Of a stretch of DNA of 64,000 bases, positions 56,491-64,000 are shown in pieces (the stretch's first letter is position 1; each line of letters begins with the position of its first letter). The stretch is from the NCBI GenBank assembly GCA_016719895.1, contig JADJYG010000003.1, positions 186,001-250,000 on the forward strand, given 5' to 3'. Source of the DNA: Saprospirales bacterium (lineage in GTDB: Bacteria > Bacteroidota > Bacteroidia > Chitinophagales > Saprospiraceae). Below the pieces are notes generated by a model. It saw only the letters and a list, made by a program, of their open reading frames with translations. It was not told the origin of the DNA and ran no database searches. Made by a program: the position numbers and the translations under genes.

Positions 56491-57108
56491 TCCGCCCCCT
56501 ATAGCTATCAACTTAAGGCCTCGGAGTCCGGACGCTGGAAGGGGTTGAACTGTGAAGGATTTCTCCGCCCCCTATAGCTATCAACTTAAGGCCTCGGAGT
56601 CCGGACGCTGGAAGGGTTGAACTGTGAAGGATTTCTCCGCCCCTAAGCTTATCAACTTAAGGCCTCGGAGTCCGGACGCTGGAAGGGGTTGAACTGTGAA
56701 GGATTTCTCCGCCCCCTATAGCTATCAACTTAAGGCCTCGGAGTCCGGACGCTGGAAGGGGTTGAACTGTGAAGGATTTCTCCGCCCCCTATAGCTATCA
56801 ACTTAAGGCCTCGGAGTCCGGACGCTGGAAGGGGTTGAACTGTGAAGGATTTCTCCGCCCCCTATAGATATCAACTTAAGGCCTCGGAGTCTGGACGCTG
56901 GAAGGGGTTGAACTGTCAAGGATTTCTCCGCCCCCTATAGATATCAACTTAAGGCCTCGGAGTCTGGACGCTGGAAGGGGTTGAACTGTCAAGGATTTCT
57001 CCGCCCCCTATAGATATCAACTTAAGGCCTCGGAGTCTGGACGCTGGAAGGGGTTGAACTGTCAAGGATTTCTCCGCCCCCTATAGATATCAACTTAAGG
57101 CCTCGGAG
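56491..57108 (+). repeat. 73-bp tandem array, 8.5 units
   Basis: Units start at 56491, 56564, 56636, 56708, 56781, 56854, 56927 and 57000, with a part unit from 57073. The period is 73 bp, twice 72 by single-base loss. Each contains TCCGCCCCCTATAG, ATCAACTTAAGGCCTCGGAG and GACGCTGGAAGGGGTTGAAC. Units 1-5 carry GTCCGG and GTGAAG. Units 6-8 carry GATATC, GTCTGG and GTCAAG, so there are two lineages. Unit 3 has an odd AAGCTT variant. There are no spacers and no long open frame. Confidence 0.92.
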
Positions 57109-57195
57109 AGGCTCAACGTTTGTAGTAGAATGGGCCGGTTATTAAGACCTTGGGGCCTCGGTACTGCCGAGCGTGTGCTGTGCATATTGCCGGCC

Positions 57196-58380
57196 GCGAG
57201 TCGACCCCACCCCCGCCCCTCCCCAACTGGGCAGGGCCGATCAGTTCTAAAAAAATAGCCTAAAAAGCACGTTCTTTGAGATAAATTGGCGAATCATGCA
57301 ATACAATTTGTTAGAATTTCTGACAGACTTCTCCGACCCACGGAGGGGTCAAGGTCAGCGGCATCGACTGTCGGTATTTTTGGCCATGGTGATTATGGCT
57401 ATCCTTAGTGGCCATCAGGGCCTGAAAGGCTTTACCCGGTTTATGAAAAACAACGAAGAGGAGTTGGTAAGTATCTTCCAACTTAAACATGGAGTTCCTT
57501 CGTTCGGTACCGTACGCACACTTTTGCAAAGTGTCAGTCCGGAAGAACTGGCCACAAAAATTTTGCTCGTTGGATGGAACAGTACTTCCCTGTGGAGCAA
57601 GAACAGTGGTTGGCCTTGGATGGGAAAGCCCTTGGTTCTACGGTTCAAAACCCACATGGATCGCTACAAAGTTTTGTCTATGTGGTCAGTGTGTTTGCTC
57701 AGCGTAGCGGCCTGGTTCATCAGATGGTCCACTTTGAAAGTGGCAAGGCTTATGAAGAAAAAAAACGCTAACGCTCATTCTCGAACTGGGTTGTCATTTT
57801 TTGATTCAGGTCAAAGGCAATTGCAATAAACTCTTTGCACAAATCCAACTGTTCACCGCCCTATGTCACCCATTTTCGGTGTGTGAAACGATTGAAAAAG
57901 GACATGGCAGGCTGGAGCACCGAAAGGTCGAATTGTTTTTCAACCAAGTGGATTTGCCCCAAGGCTGGGCAGGCATCCAACGAATCGTTCGAGTAAAGCG
58001 TTGGGGGAAACGAAAAAGGTAAACCCTTTGAGCATACCGCTTATTACATCCTGAGCAAGCCTATCGACTCAGCCCATGTTGGCCAAAGGTATCCGAGGAC
58101 ACTGGGGTATCGAAAATCGCTTACACTGGACTAAAGATGTGCTCATCGGAGAAGATGATATGACGATCACTAACACCAATTCTGCCACTGTAGTGGCTTT
58201 TTTAAATACCACAGCCTTGAATCTCTTGCAATTAGCCGGCTACAAACCGATCAAAGACACCTTTGCAAAATTCGCCAACAAAGTCAATGAACTATACAAT
58301 TTGTTTGCCTTTTAAGGCAGATTTTTTAGAACTGATCGACCCTGCCCAGTTGGGGAGGGGCGGGGGTGGGGTCGACTCGC
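57196..58380 (+). mobile_element. ISAs1-family insertion sequence, inactivated
   Basis: Terminal inverted repeats of about 60 bp at 57196-57256 and 58321-58380 are nearly identical (one C/T change and one extra A). Both begin GCGAGTCGACCCCACCCCC and end near GATCAGTTCTAAAAAA. The element is ~1.19 kb and encloses a broken ISAs1-type transposase. The long repeats are well preserved while the gene has decayed. No clear target duplication can be named, because the ends merge into palindromic arms on both sides. Confidence 0.85.
57296..58315 (+). pseudogene. ISAs1 family transposase, multiply frameshifted
   Basis: The conserved start is LLEFLTDFSDPRRGQGQRH (DDE_Tnp_1-associated domain). A base loss in an A run near 57562 moves the frame to FARWMEQYFPVEQEQWLALD with GKALGSTVQN. 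At about 57765 a deletion removes the middle catalytic segment before LILELGCHFLIQVKGN. Another shift near 58020 leads to KPFEHTAYYILS and the conserved C-terminus RGHWGIENRLHWTKDV. With the middle aspartate region missing and at least two frameshifts, it cannot make active transposase. Confidence 0.9.
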
Positions 58381-58388
58381 GAGCTGCT

Positions 58389-58491
58389 TATGCGTAGCCG
58401 ACGCTCGGCGGTAGAGAGGCCTAACGTTACAGGCTTACTGTGTAAAAGATTAGCGTTAGGCCTCTCTACTGCTGAGCGTCTTCTGCGCATA
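58389..58491. repeat. Palindromic repeat with 38-bp arms next to the IS
   Basis: Arms 58389-58426 and 58454-58491 share ACGCTC..GC.GTAGAGAGGCC and TAACG, with a few mismatches around a 27-nt loop. The outer ends read TATGCG, the signature of the arm family seen in copies A and B. The left arm begins 9 bases from the IS end. Two copies of AACCGCGAAGCGGTT (58498-58512, 58566-58580) and a hairpin CCCCGGAT-GCA-ATCCGGGG (58525-58543) follow. Confidence 0.75.
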
Positions 58492-58610
58492 TTTTTTAAC
58501 CGCGAAGCGGTTGAACATGAATAGCCCCGGATGCAATCCGGGGGATGAGGCAAAGATTGTTTTTTAACCGCGAAGCGGTTGAATGTGAATATCTTGTAGC
58601 GCATATTCAA

Positions 58611-58774
58611 CCGCTTTACCGCCAAGCCTTGGCTGCGCATACCGAGGGCAGGGGTTGTAAGGCCGAACCCTGTTCGGCGCGCGCGAACACAGCCACTGCG
58701 ACATGCACAGCACGGGGTTCGGCGCTACAGAACCGGCGCCCAGTATGCATAGCCAAGGCTCGGCAGTATCGCAG
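58611..58774. repeat. Palindromic repeat, copy C
   Basis: The outer arms CCGCCAAGCCTTGGCTGCG (left) and the complement of TGCCGAGCCTTGGCTATGC (right) carry the family signature. The inner arms GGCCGAACCCTGT / ACGGGGTTCGGC form a core unrelated to that of copies A and B. It is an intergenic palindrome with no coding capacity. With 58389-58491 and the 58827-58859 arm it fills the ~800-base gene-free stretch before the VWA gene. Confidence 0.65.
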
Positions 58775-59127
58775 TTGCAGAATGCGTTACCGTCTATCCA
58801 AGTTCAACCGCTTCGCAGTTTTTATTTATGTGCAGGCAACACTCGTCGGTACCGAGGCCACACGAAAACGTGATTTTGGCCATTCTACAAACGTTAGGCC
58901 TCTCCGAAGCCAAATGACAAATTCTCTTATTGATTTGTGGGTAATCGGTAGCCCATTGGAGGGCAGGGGATGGGGTTTCACACGGCGGGGTACAATATGC
59001 GGTTAGTCACTTTTAAATTTACTCAGAACTGAGTATAGCGACCGGCGCCGCTGCTCTGGTAAATTTGTTGGGAAACATTTTTTCTGCCGTTGTTGGCGTC
59101 CTCGCCCCATATTTAAATCTGAATCCT

Positions 59128-60696
59128 ATGAAGCATGCGTTAATCGCAATCCTTTTCCTTGGCGGCGTAATTTTTTTGAGCGCTTGCAGCCTGTTTCTGT
59201 CCACAGAGCGGGCGGCCCTCTGGTACCAGCAGAAAGGCCGCAAAAACATGGAGAAAAAACGCTACGGCGCGGCGGAGCGGTGTCTGGAAAAATCGTACGA
59301 TCTGGCGCCCCGCAACCCCGCCATCGTGCAGCTGCTGCCACAGGTGTACGTGCAGCGGCGTAAATTTTCCAAAGCCGCCGACTATGCCGAGCGGTTCAGC
59401 GTGGCGCAGGACGACACCGTGCGCGCGCCGGAAACCTGCTACAGTCTCGGTATTTTCCTGCTTTTTCACGGCGCGCAGGAAAAGCAAAACGCCAACGCCT
59501 TGCTGGAAAAAGCCGAACGCTACCTCAAACGGGCTATGCGCCTCGACAGCCTGCGCTATATGCCCGCTTTCCGGCTGCAAGCCGAATGCAACGCCGCGCT
59601 GAGCGTGCTGCACGTGCTGTACTCCTCCTATGCATACAACCCCGCCTTGGAAAAACCCGACCGGCTCCATAAAAAAGTGCTGCCCTGCGAGCTGATACTG
59701 GCCCGGGGATTCGTCGTTACGGCCCTGCGCTACGACCCCGATCATGTGGCCGCCCAGCAGAATTTTGGCGTGATCGAACGCGGCTTGTCTGCCCTGGGTG
59801 AAGCGCCCGTGGCGCCTGACCTGCGCCCCTTCGAACGGATGCCGGTGCGAATACCAACCGTGCTTGCCGAAGAGCCCGGCGCCGACAATCTGCGCCTGCG
59901 CCTGGACGCCAACAGCCCCCTACGCCTGCTTAAACTGACCATGCTGGACACGCTGAACAAATATGATGAACTCATCCTGGTGTTGGATATCAGCGGCTCA
60001 ATGGAAGCCCGGATGTTTCCAGGCCGGGCGGAAACGCGTATGGAAGTGATGCGGCTCATCGCTACCGCCCTGACTGACGCCATACGGCCCCAAACCAGCA
60101 TCGGCTGTATCACCGTCGGAGGCGAATGCGCTACGACGCCCCGGCTTTATTTAAAAACTAAAACGCCGAGAGCCGAAGTCCGCGCAGCCGTGGCCGGGCT
60201 GGGCACCGAGGGGCTGACGCCGTTGCACCAGGCGATGAAAAGCGCCCCCGACCTGTTTGCCGACGGCCGGAAAATGTCGGGCAAACGCCGGGGTATTTGT
60301 GTGCTGAGCGACGGATTGAACTCCTGCCCCGATCCGGACATGATCTGCCAGATCGCACAGGATCTGGCGGTTTTGAACATCCAGACCAACGTCATCAGCC
60401 TATTGTTGGAAGACGAAATGCGCAACCAGGTGGAATACGAAGCCTACCAGTGCATGTCGGCTTACGGCGGCGGCATTCTCGTGGCACCGGCAGCTTCCGG
60501 CGCGTTTAAAGACTCCACGCTGCCCAATGAAATTGTGCCATTTGACGTCGTCTTGCCCGAATTCCGGCCCGACCAGTGCGTGTCGGTAAAAAACCTGGTG
60601 ATGGTGTCGGCTGCAGATATCCGGTCGGCTTTTAGCCGAAGGGCGGATATAGTCGCTCTGGGTCAACCGAACAACACCGCAGCGCCGGCCAGGTAG
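59128..60696 (+). CDS. VWA-domain lipoprotein with TPR region
   Basis: 522 aa from ATG 59128, which starts a lipoprotein signal (lipobox IFLSAC, Cys20); the frame is open to 59065. The N-terminal half is helical and TPR-like (YGAAERCLEKSYDLAPRNPA, VYVQRRKFSKAADYAERF). A von Willebrand A domain (about 280-460) has the MIDAS motif VLDISGSM and later ICVLSDGLNS. It binds a divalent metal and a protein ligand, probably at the periplasmic face. It could serve a MoxR-type ATPase, but the MoxR gene of this window is 13 kb away. Confidence 0.88.
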   Translation: MKHALIAILFLGGVIFLSACSLFLSTERAALWYQQKGRKNMEKKRYGAAERCLEKSYDLAPRNPAIVQLLPQVYVQRRKFSKAADYAERFSVAQDDTVRAPETCYSLGIFLLFHGAQEKQNANALLEKAERYLKRAMRLDSLRYMPAFRLQAECNAALSVLHVLYSSYAYNPALEKPDRLHKKVLPCELILARGFVVTALRYDPDHVAAQQNFGVIERGLSALGEAPVAPDLRPFERMPVRIPTVLAEEPGADNLRLRLDANSPLRLLKLTMLDTLNKYDELILVLDISGSMEARMFPGRAETRMEVMRLIATALTDAIRPQTSIGCITVGGECATTPRLYLKTKTPRAEVRAAVAGLGTEGLTPLHQAMKSAPDLFADGRKMSGKRRGICVLSDGLNSCPDPDMICQIAQDLAVLNIQTNVISLLLEDEMRNQVEYEAYQCMSAYGGGILVAPAASGAFKDSTLPNEIVPFDVVLPEFRPDQCVSVKNLVMVSAADIRSAFSRRADIVALGQPNNTAAPAR

Positions 60697-60843
60697 CGTT
60701 TTTTTTTCTGGTTTTTTGCAAAACCCGAACGGGTTCTTCCAAAACTTCAGCAGCTGGCCCCTATCTTTTCGACGCTTCCCGGCAAACCGCAGCGGGCGTG
60801 TGTTCGCTTGTCCTGTGCTGTCAGACCCGGGAGCGCCGTATGT

Positions 60844-61671
60844 ATGGAAGCTGATGTGTTTTCCTGGTTTTACACCCTCCACCCGGGCGTTCAAGCCCTG
60901 CTGGCCACGCTTTTCACCTGGGCGGTCACGGCGCTTGGCGCGGCGCTGGTCTTTTTTTTTCGCACGGTCAACCAACGCGTGCTGGACGCTATGATGGGTT
61001 TCGCCGCGGGGGTAATGATCGCGGCCAGCTTCTGGTCCTTGCTGGCGCCGGCAATCGAGATGAGCGCCGAGGTGCTGTCATGGCCCAAGTGGCTGCCCGC
61101 GCTCACAGGTTTTATGGCCGGGGGCTTGTTCTTGTTTGCCATAGATAAAATCCTGCCGCACCTGCACCCCAGCAAGGACATCCGGCAAGCCGAGGGTGTG
61201 TCCACCTCCTGGCAGCGGAGCGTGCTGCTGGTGCTGGCCATCACGCTGCACAACATCCCCGAGGGGTTGGCCGTCGGCGTGGCTTTCGGCGCCGTGGTGC
61301 ACGGCTTGCCCGGCGCCACCATCGGCAGCGCCATCGCGCTGGCCATCGGGATCGGCTTGCAGAATTTCCCGGAAGGCACGGCCGTGGCGGTGCCCCTGCG
61401 CCGCGAAGGCATGAGCCGGTGGAAAGCCTTTGGGTATGGGCAGGCCTCAGCTATCGTGGAGCCCGTCGCTGGCGTTTTGGGCGCAATGGCGGTGTTGTAC
61501 ATGCAGCCCTTGCTGCCGTTTGCGCTGGCCTTTGCTGCAGGCGCTATGATCTTCGTGGTGGTGGAGGAGCTGATCCCCGAATCGCAGGCCGGCGGCAACA
61601 CCGACCTGGCCACGCTCGCTACCCTGTTGGGTTTTAGCGTCATGATGGTGCTGGACGTAGCGCTGGGTTGA
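60844..61671 (+). CDS. ZIP family divalent metal transporter
   Basis: 275 aa from ATG 60844 (MEADVFSWFYTLHPG); an upstream non-ATG start is possible. About eight membrane helices are predicted. The ZIP metal-site helices are ITLHNIPEGLAVGVAFG and IGLQNFPEGTAVAVPL, and the late helix has VVVEELIPES. A His-containing loop (KILPHLHPSKD) lies between helices 3 and 4. It resembles ZupT/GufA-type importers of zinc or iron. It stands alone on the plus strand. Confidence 0.93.
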   Translation: MEADVFSWFYTLHPGVQALLATLFTWAVTALGAALVFFFRTVNQRVLDAMMGFAAGVMIAASFWSLLAPAIEMSAEVLSWPKWLPALTGFMAGGLFLFAIDKILPHLHPSKDIRQAEGVSTSWQRSVLLVLAITLHNIPEGLAVGVAFGAVVHGLPGATIGSAIALAIGIGLQNFPEGTAVAVPLRREGMSRWKAFGYGQASAIVEPVAGVLGAMAVLYMQPLLPFALAFAAGAMIFVVVEELIPESQAGGNTDLATLATLLGFSVMMVLDVALG

Positions 61672-61734
61672 AGTGCTGAACGCTTCTTTTTTTGCCGGTT
61701 TTTCCTGCATTTTTCCCCTTCCGAGTACCCGGCA

Positions 61735-61983
61735 ATTTGCGTTAGCCGCGCCGTTGGGTCCGTCGGGCCGGTAAATGCCGGCGGTTACCCATATTTCAGC
61801 GCCGGCAGTGGCGGTGGCAAGCGCGGTTTTCAGGTCGGTGTAGGCGTCGGCCCAGGAGGCGCCGGTGTTGGCGCCCATGGCGTCGCGCTTCACATATATC
61901 TGCGCAGCGGCAGGGAGGGTATGCCCGAAAACAAACAAGGCGGTAAACAAGAAACAAGCAGCCGGTAGTAGTCGCTTCTTCAT
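61735..61983 (-). pseudogene. 5' fragment of a beta-helix secreted protein gene
   Basis: From the ATG at 61983 it encodes a signal peptide (MKKRLLPAACFLFTALFVF..AAAQ) and the typical start of right-handed beta-helix cargo proteins (IYVKRDAMGANTGASWADAY and AEIWVTAGIYRPDGPNG). After about residue 80 the frame becomes unrelated, running antisense into the ZIP gene, so the gene is cut short. The C-terminal part of a similar protein is encoded on the same strand at 63259-64000, but it lies upstream in transcription order, so a simple interruption of one gene does not explain the pair. Confidence 0.7.
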
Positions 61984-62136
61984 GGCCTAACATTTAGTTT
62001 AATTGATGAATGTTTACGCTGCGAAATTGCGGCTACCGGCGACTGCCGCGCTTTACCTATTGTTGAAAGACGTGCACGGATGTTGCAAAATCAGGAGAAA
62101 CGGCTTCAGGGTAATAAATTTATATAAAACATTTTA

Positions 62137-62164
62137 TTTGTTTATGGCAAACAAATTATCTTTA
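62137..62164 (+). promoter_or_regulatory. Candidate promoter of the Rpn nuclease gene
   Basis: TTTG (62137-62140), 16 bases, then TATCTTTA (62157-62164) approximate the Bacteroidota TTTG / TAnnTTTG pair with one mismatch and a slightly short spacer. The ATG lies 21 bases downstream. Confidence 0.35.
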
Positions 62165-62185
62165 TCGCTTTAAACCGGCAACCCT

Positions 62186-63172
62186 ATGCCTCCAAAAAAA
62201 CACCCGCGCTCCGCCAGGAAAGAACAGCCGCACGACGCGGTATTCAAAACCTTTTTCAGCGATGCGAAGATTGCCCGGAACTACCTGTTGCACTACACGG
62301 TGCCTGCCATACACCGGCGCATCGATTTTTCTTTTTTCCGGAAAAGTGATTCGGCGTTTATCAGCGGCCGGTTCGGGATTTCGTTTTGCGACGTGGTGTA
62401 CGAAACGAGGTTGACCAATGGGGCGCCCGCCCGCTTGCTCTTTTTGTTCGAACACAAAAGTTATATTCCTACGCATCCCATACATCTCCAGTTACTTGAT
62501 TACCTCCTGCAGATTTGGGAGGATGACATGAAAAACAAGCGCCCGCTTTCCTTTGTGATCCCTATCGTCGTTTACCATGGGGAACAAACCTGGAAACAGA
62601 AGCCTTTTTCCGATTATTTCCAAAACCTGCCGGAGGAATGGCAGGCATTTATCCCGAATTTTCATTACCTGCTCACCGACCTGAGCCAGGTGCCGCAACA
62701 AACCATACAGGACAAGCGGGAAAGCGAATTCCTGCGCAACCTGTTCCTGGCATTAAAAATGGCGCGCGACAGGGAGATGATCCGAAGAAACTGGAAAAAA
62801 ATCTTTACTTTTGGGATACATTATGATCAGGATGACCGCGAAAGAATCCTGTTGCAATCACTTACACTTTATTTGGTACATTTATTCGATATGGCACAGT
62901 CTGAAATCAAAAATCTGAGCAAGGATTTACCGGAACCAGAACGCAGCTGGGTAGATTCCATACCGGAAATTTTCGGTGAAAGATGGAAAAAAGCCGGTTA
63001 TCGGGCAGGAAGAAGGAAAGGCCGCCAGGAAGGTCTTGAGGAAAAAACCCGGGACTTTACCTTAAAAATTATGCAAAAATTCCCGGATTGGAGCAATGCC
63101 GAGGTGGCCGCATTCGTCGGAGTGACCGAGGATTATGTCCAGCAGTTGCGGCAAAACAGAACAACCAATTGA
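62186..63172 (+). CDS. Rpn family recombination-promoting nuclease (PD-(D/E)XK)
   Basis: 328 aa of the Rpn/YhgA (Transposase_31) family, DNA endonucleases shown in E. coli to promote RecA-independent recombination. The conserved start is HDAVFKTFFSDAKIARNYLL. The nuclease core ISFCDVVYETRL...RLLFLFEHKS supplies the Asp, Glu-x-Lys residues. IPIVVYHGEQTWK is the usual third block. The C-terminal region (about 250-328) is charged and holds AGRRKGRQEGLEEKTRD, typical of the family. It has its own promoter-like site and terminator. Such genes often duplicate and move, and it sits beside a truncated gene. Confidence 0.9.
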   Translation: MPPKKHPRSARKEQPHDAVFKTFFSDAKIARNYLLHYTVPAIHRRIDFSFFRKSDSAFISGRFGISFCDVVYETRLTNGAPARLLFLFEHKSYIPTHPIHLQLLDYLLQIWEDDMKNKRPLSFVIPIVVYHGEQTWKQKPFSDYFQNLPEEWQAFIPNFHYLLTDLSQVPQQTIQDKRESEFLRNLFLALKMARDREMIRRNWKKIFTFGIHYDQDDRERILLQSLTLYLVHLFDMAQSEIKNLSKDLPEPERSWVDSIPEIFGERWKKAGYRAGRRKGRQEGLEEKTRDFTLKIMQKFPDWSNAEVAAFVGVTEDYVQQLRQNRTTN

Positions 63173-63194
63173 ATGCTACCCGCCTTTGGGCATT

Positions 63195-63248
63195 CAGAAA
63201 ACTATGCCGCATCTGAATTTTGAGATGCGACATAGTTTTCTGTTTTTT
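63195..63248 (+). terminator. Terminator after the Rpn gene
   Basis: The stem CAGAAAACTATG..GCATCT / AGATGC..CATAGTTTTCTG (63195-63242) has one small internal mismatch, a short loop, and is followed by TTTTTT (63243-63248). It lies 22 bases after the Rpn stop, in the convergent gap with the beta-helix gene. Confidence 0.85.
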
Positions 63249-63258
63249 GACGGCTATC

Positions 63259-64000
63259 TTATTGCTTCACAAACCACCCCGCATACACCCGCTCCGCCGC
63301 CACAACCTTCAGCGCGTACACGCCCGCCTTCAGGCCCTGAACGTCGAGTTGCTGGCCCGCGCCAAGCGTCCGGCGAAACGCCAGTTTCCCCTGCGCATCA
63401 AACACCTCGACGTCGAACTGTCCGGCGACAGCCTCCGGCAGTTGAAGATTCAAAAACGCCGTAGCCGGATTGGGCGAAACGCGTACCTCGCCGGCTACTG
63501 CTTCCCGCACCGGCGTGAACCCGCTTTCGTAAGCCCCCATGTCCACTGCCGTGCCGAAAACGCGGGCGTTGCCATCCAGGTCGAGCGCCGGCAGGTTGCC
63601 CGTGTTGACGCCCATATCGATGCAGGGACTTCCAGGGCCGATGTGGTAGTCGCCGGCGCCGAGGAAGAGCGGGTCGAGGTTTTGGCGGTCGGTAGCGAGC
63701 AACTGCCCATCGAGACTAATATCGCCGATGAGGTTGCCGCCGTGGGAGCTGAAGCTGACGTCGGGTGTGAGAGCCGCATATTCGGCGTAGCCGGGGTTGT
63801 AGAGGATGGTGTTTTGGAGCGTAAGGCCGCTTCGATTGGATAGCGCTACGCCGCCGCCCGTGTTTTGCGCGACGGTGCAGTTGATCAAATGCAGATTTGC
63901 GATCGAGTCAAGATACAGGACCGGGCCGGCGCTGCTATTGCCGGCGATCAGGGTATTTTCTATCCGAATATTCGGCAGCTCCAGAAAATTTCCATCCGAA
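63259..64000 (-). CDS. Right-handed beta-helix protein with T9SS sorting domain, 5' end outside window
   Basis: The minus-strand frame is open to the window edge, so only the last 246 residues are seen. The first part has beta-helix repeats (RIENTLIAG, LHLINCTVAQN, LTLQNTILYN) and the choice-of-anchor-like segment SPCIDMGVNTGNLPALDLDG / NARVFGTAVDMGAYE. The last ~75 residues (VRVSPNPATAFLNLQLPE to VYAGWFVKQ) form a T9SS type-A C-terminal domain. It is a secreted or surface beta-helix cargo protein. The binding or enzymatic role cannot be told from this part. Confidence 0.87.
   Translation of the reverse strand, partial: SDGNFLELPNIRIENTLIAGNSSAGPVLYLDSIANLHLINCTVAQNTGGGVALSNRSGLTLQNTILYNPGYAEYAALTPDVSFSSHGGNLIGDISLDGQLLATDRQNLDPLFLGAGDYHIGPGSPCIDMGVNTGNLPALDLDGNARVFGTAVDMGAYESGFTPVREAVAGEVRVSPNPATAFLNLQLPEAVAGQFDVEVFDAQGKLAFRRTLGAGQQLDVQGLKAGVYALKVVAAERVYAGWFVKQ

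Larger units (their letters stand above)
57099..58911. mobile_element. 1.8-kb composite bounded by imperfect inverted repeats
   Basis: The left end GGCCTCGGAGAGG (57099) ... AACGTTTGTAG matches the complement of the right end (GGCTTCGGAGAGG ... AACGTTTGTAG, 58911 inward). About 50 bases further in, a second matched pair GGCCTCGGTAC...GCATA (57154-57186) and GGCCTCGGTAC...ACATA (58827-58859, complement) follows. Inside are the dead insertion sequence and several palindromes. The left end coincides with the last part-unit of the 73-bp array. Whether this is one mobile unit or successive nested insertions is open. Confidence 0.6.

Noticed and set aside
56491..57108. CRISPR array
   Set aside because: The 73-bp units follow each other without unique spacers, the unit is too long, and no cas gene is present.
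57801..58022. Separate 73- and 79-codon genes in the IS
   Set aside because: They are pieces of one frameshifted ISAs1 transposase when the three frames are joined.
61447..61734. Continuation of the 61983 minus-strand frame to a 178-aa protein
   Set aside because: Beyond about residue 80 it runs antisense through the ZIP transporter gene and loses all beta-helix character.

Overview
The window comes from a Bacteroidota chromosome, most likely of the Saprospiria/Chitinophaga-like kind. This is inferred from gene content: type IX secretion (T9SS) C-terminal sorting domains, a GldN homologue, a PorP/SprF protein beside a giant adhesin ending in a gliding-motility C-terminal domain, HYR-repeat proteins, a Rho factor with a long disordered insert, and TAnnTTTG-like -7 boxes. 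The DNA looks GC-rich. I saw no rRNA, tRNA or CRISPR array.

Layout. 1-2637 is the 3' end of an HYR-repeat secreted protein. A 161-bp full-length palindrome starts on its stop codon. 2950-8011 holds a GH3 beta-glucosidase, a DinB-like protein, FabH and a DUF4349 lipoprotein. 8486-9424 holds three small genes of unknown role, one of them cysteine-rich. An alpha/beta hydrolase and a nested palindromic repeat follow, then a stand-alone quinol-type nitric oxide reductase (11210-13636) with an operator-like palindrome upstream. 13979-19931 encodes a TolB-propeller/outer-membrane-barrel protein, an FMN reductase, a GmhB-like phosphatase and an isolated GldN.

20065-31201 (minus strand) is a three-gene surface unit: a 2645-aa adhesin, then a PorP/SprF-like protein, then an OmpA/propeller protein. 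It is presumably exported and displayed by T9SS. 31350-49157 is mostly housekeeping: gltX, a polysaccharide deacetylase, a hydrolase, a YugP-type metallopeptidase, serS, rho, a GH25 lysozyme, a PKD-cyclophilin lipoprotein, a DUF4350/MoxR pair, murQ and lpxK. One copy of a palindromic repeat interrupts it at 35214-35474.

49464-64000 is the accessory part. It has a T9SS-exported protein carrying both a dockerin-like and a cohesin-like region, a NarL/NarX-type two-component pair whose kinase is split by a frameshift at an A9 tract, and a decayed second copy of the dockerin/cohesin/sorting module. Next come a 73-bp tandem array (8.5 units) and a 1.8-kb nest of inverted repeats holding a dead ISAs1-family insertion sequence. 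The window closes with a VWA lipoprotein, a ZIP metal transporter, a beta-helix gene fragment, an Rpn-type PD-(D/E)XK nuclease and the 3' end of a beta-helix T9SS cargo protein.

The most unusual content is the palindromic repeat family (10671-10971, 35214-35474, 57099-58911). Its arms share a signature but enclose different cargo. In two copies the inner hairpin is inverted relative to the arms, and one nest ends exactly where the 73-bp array begins.
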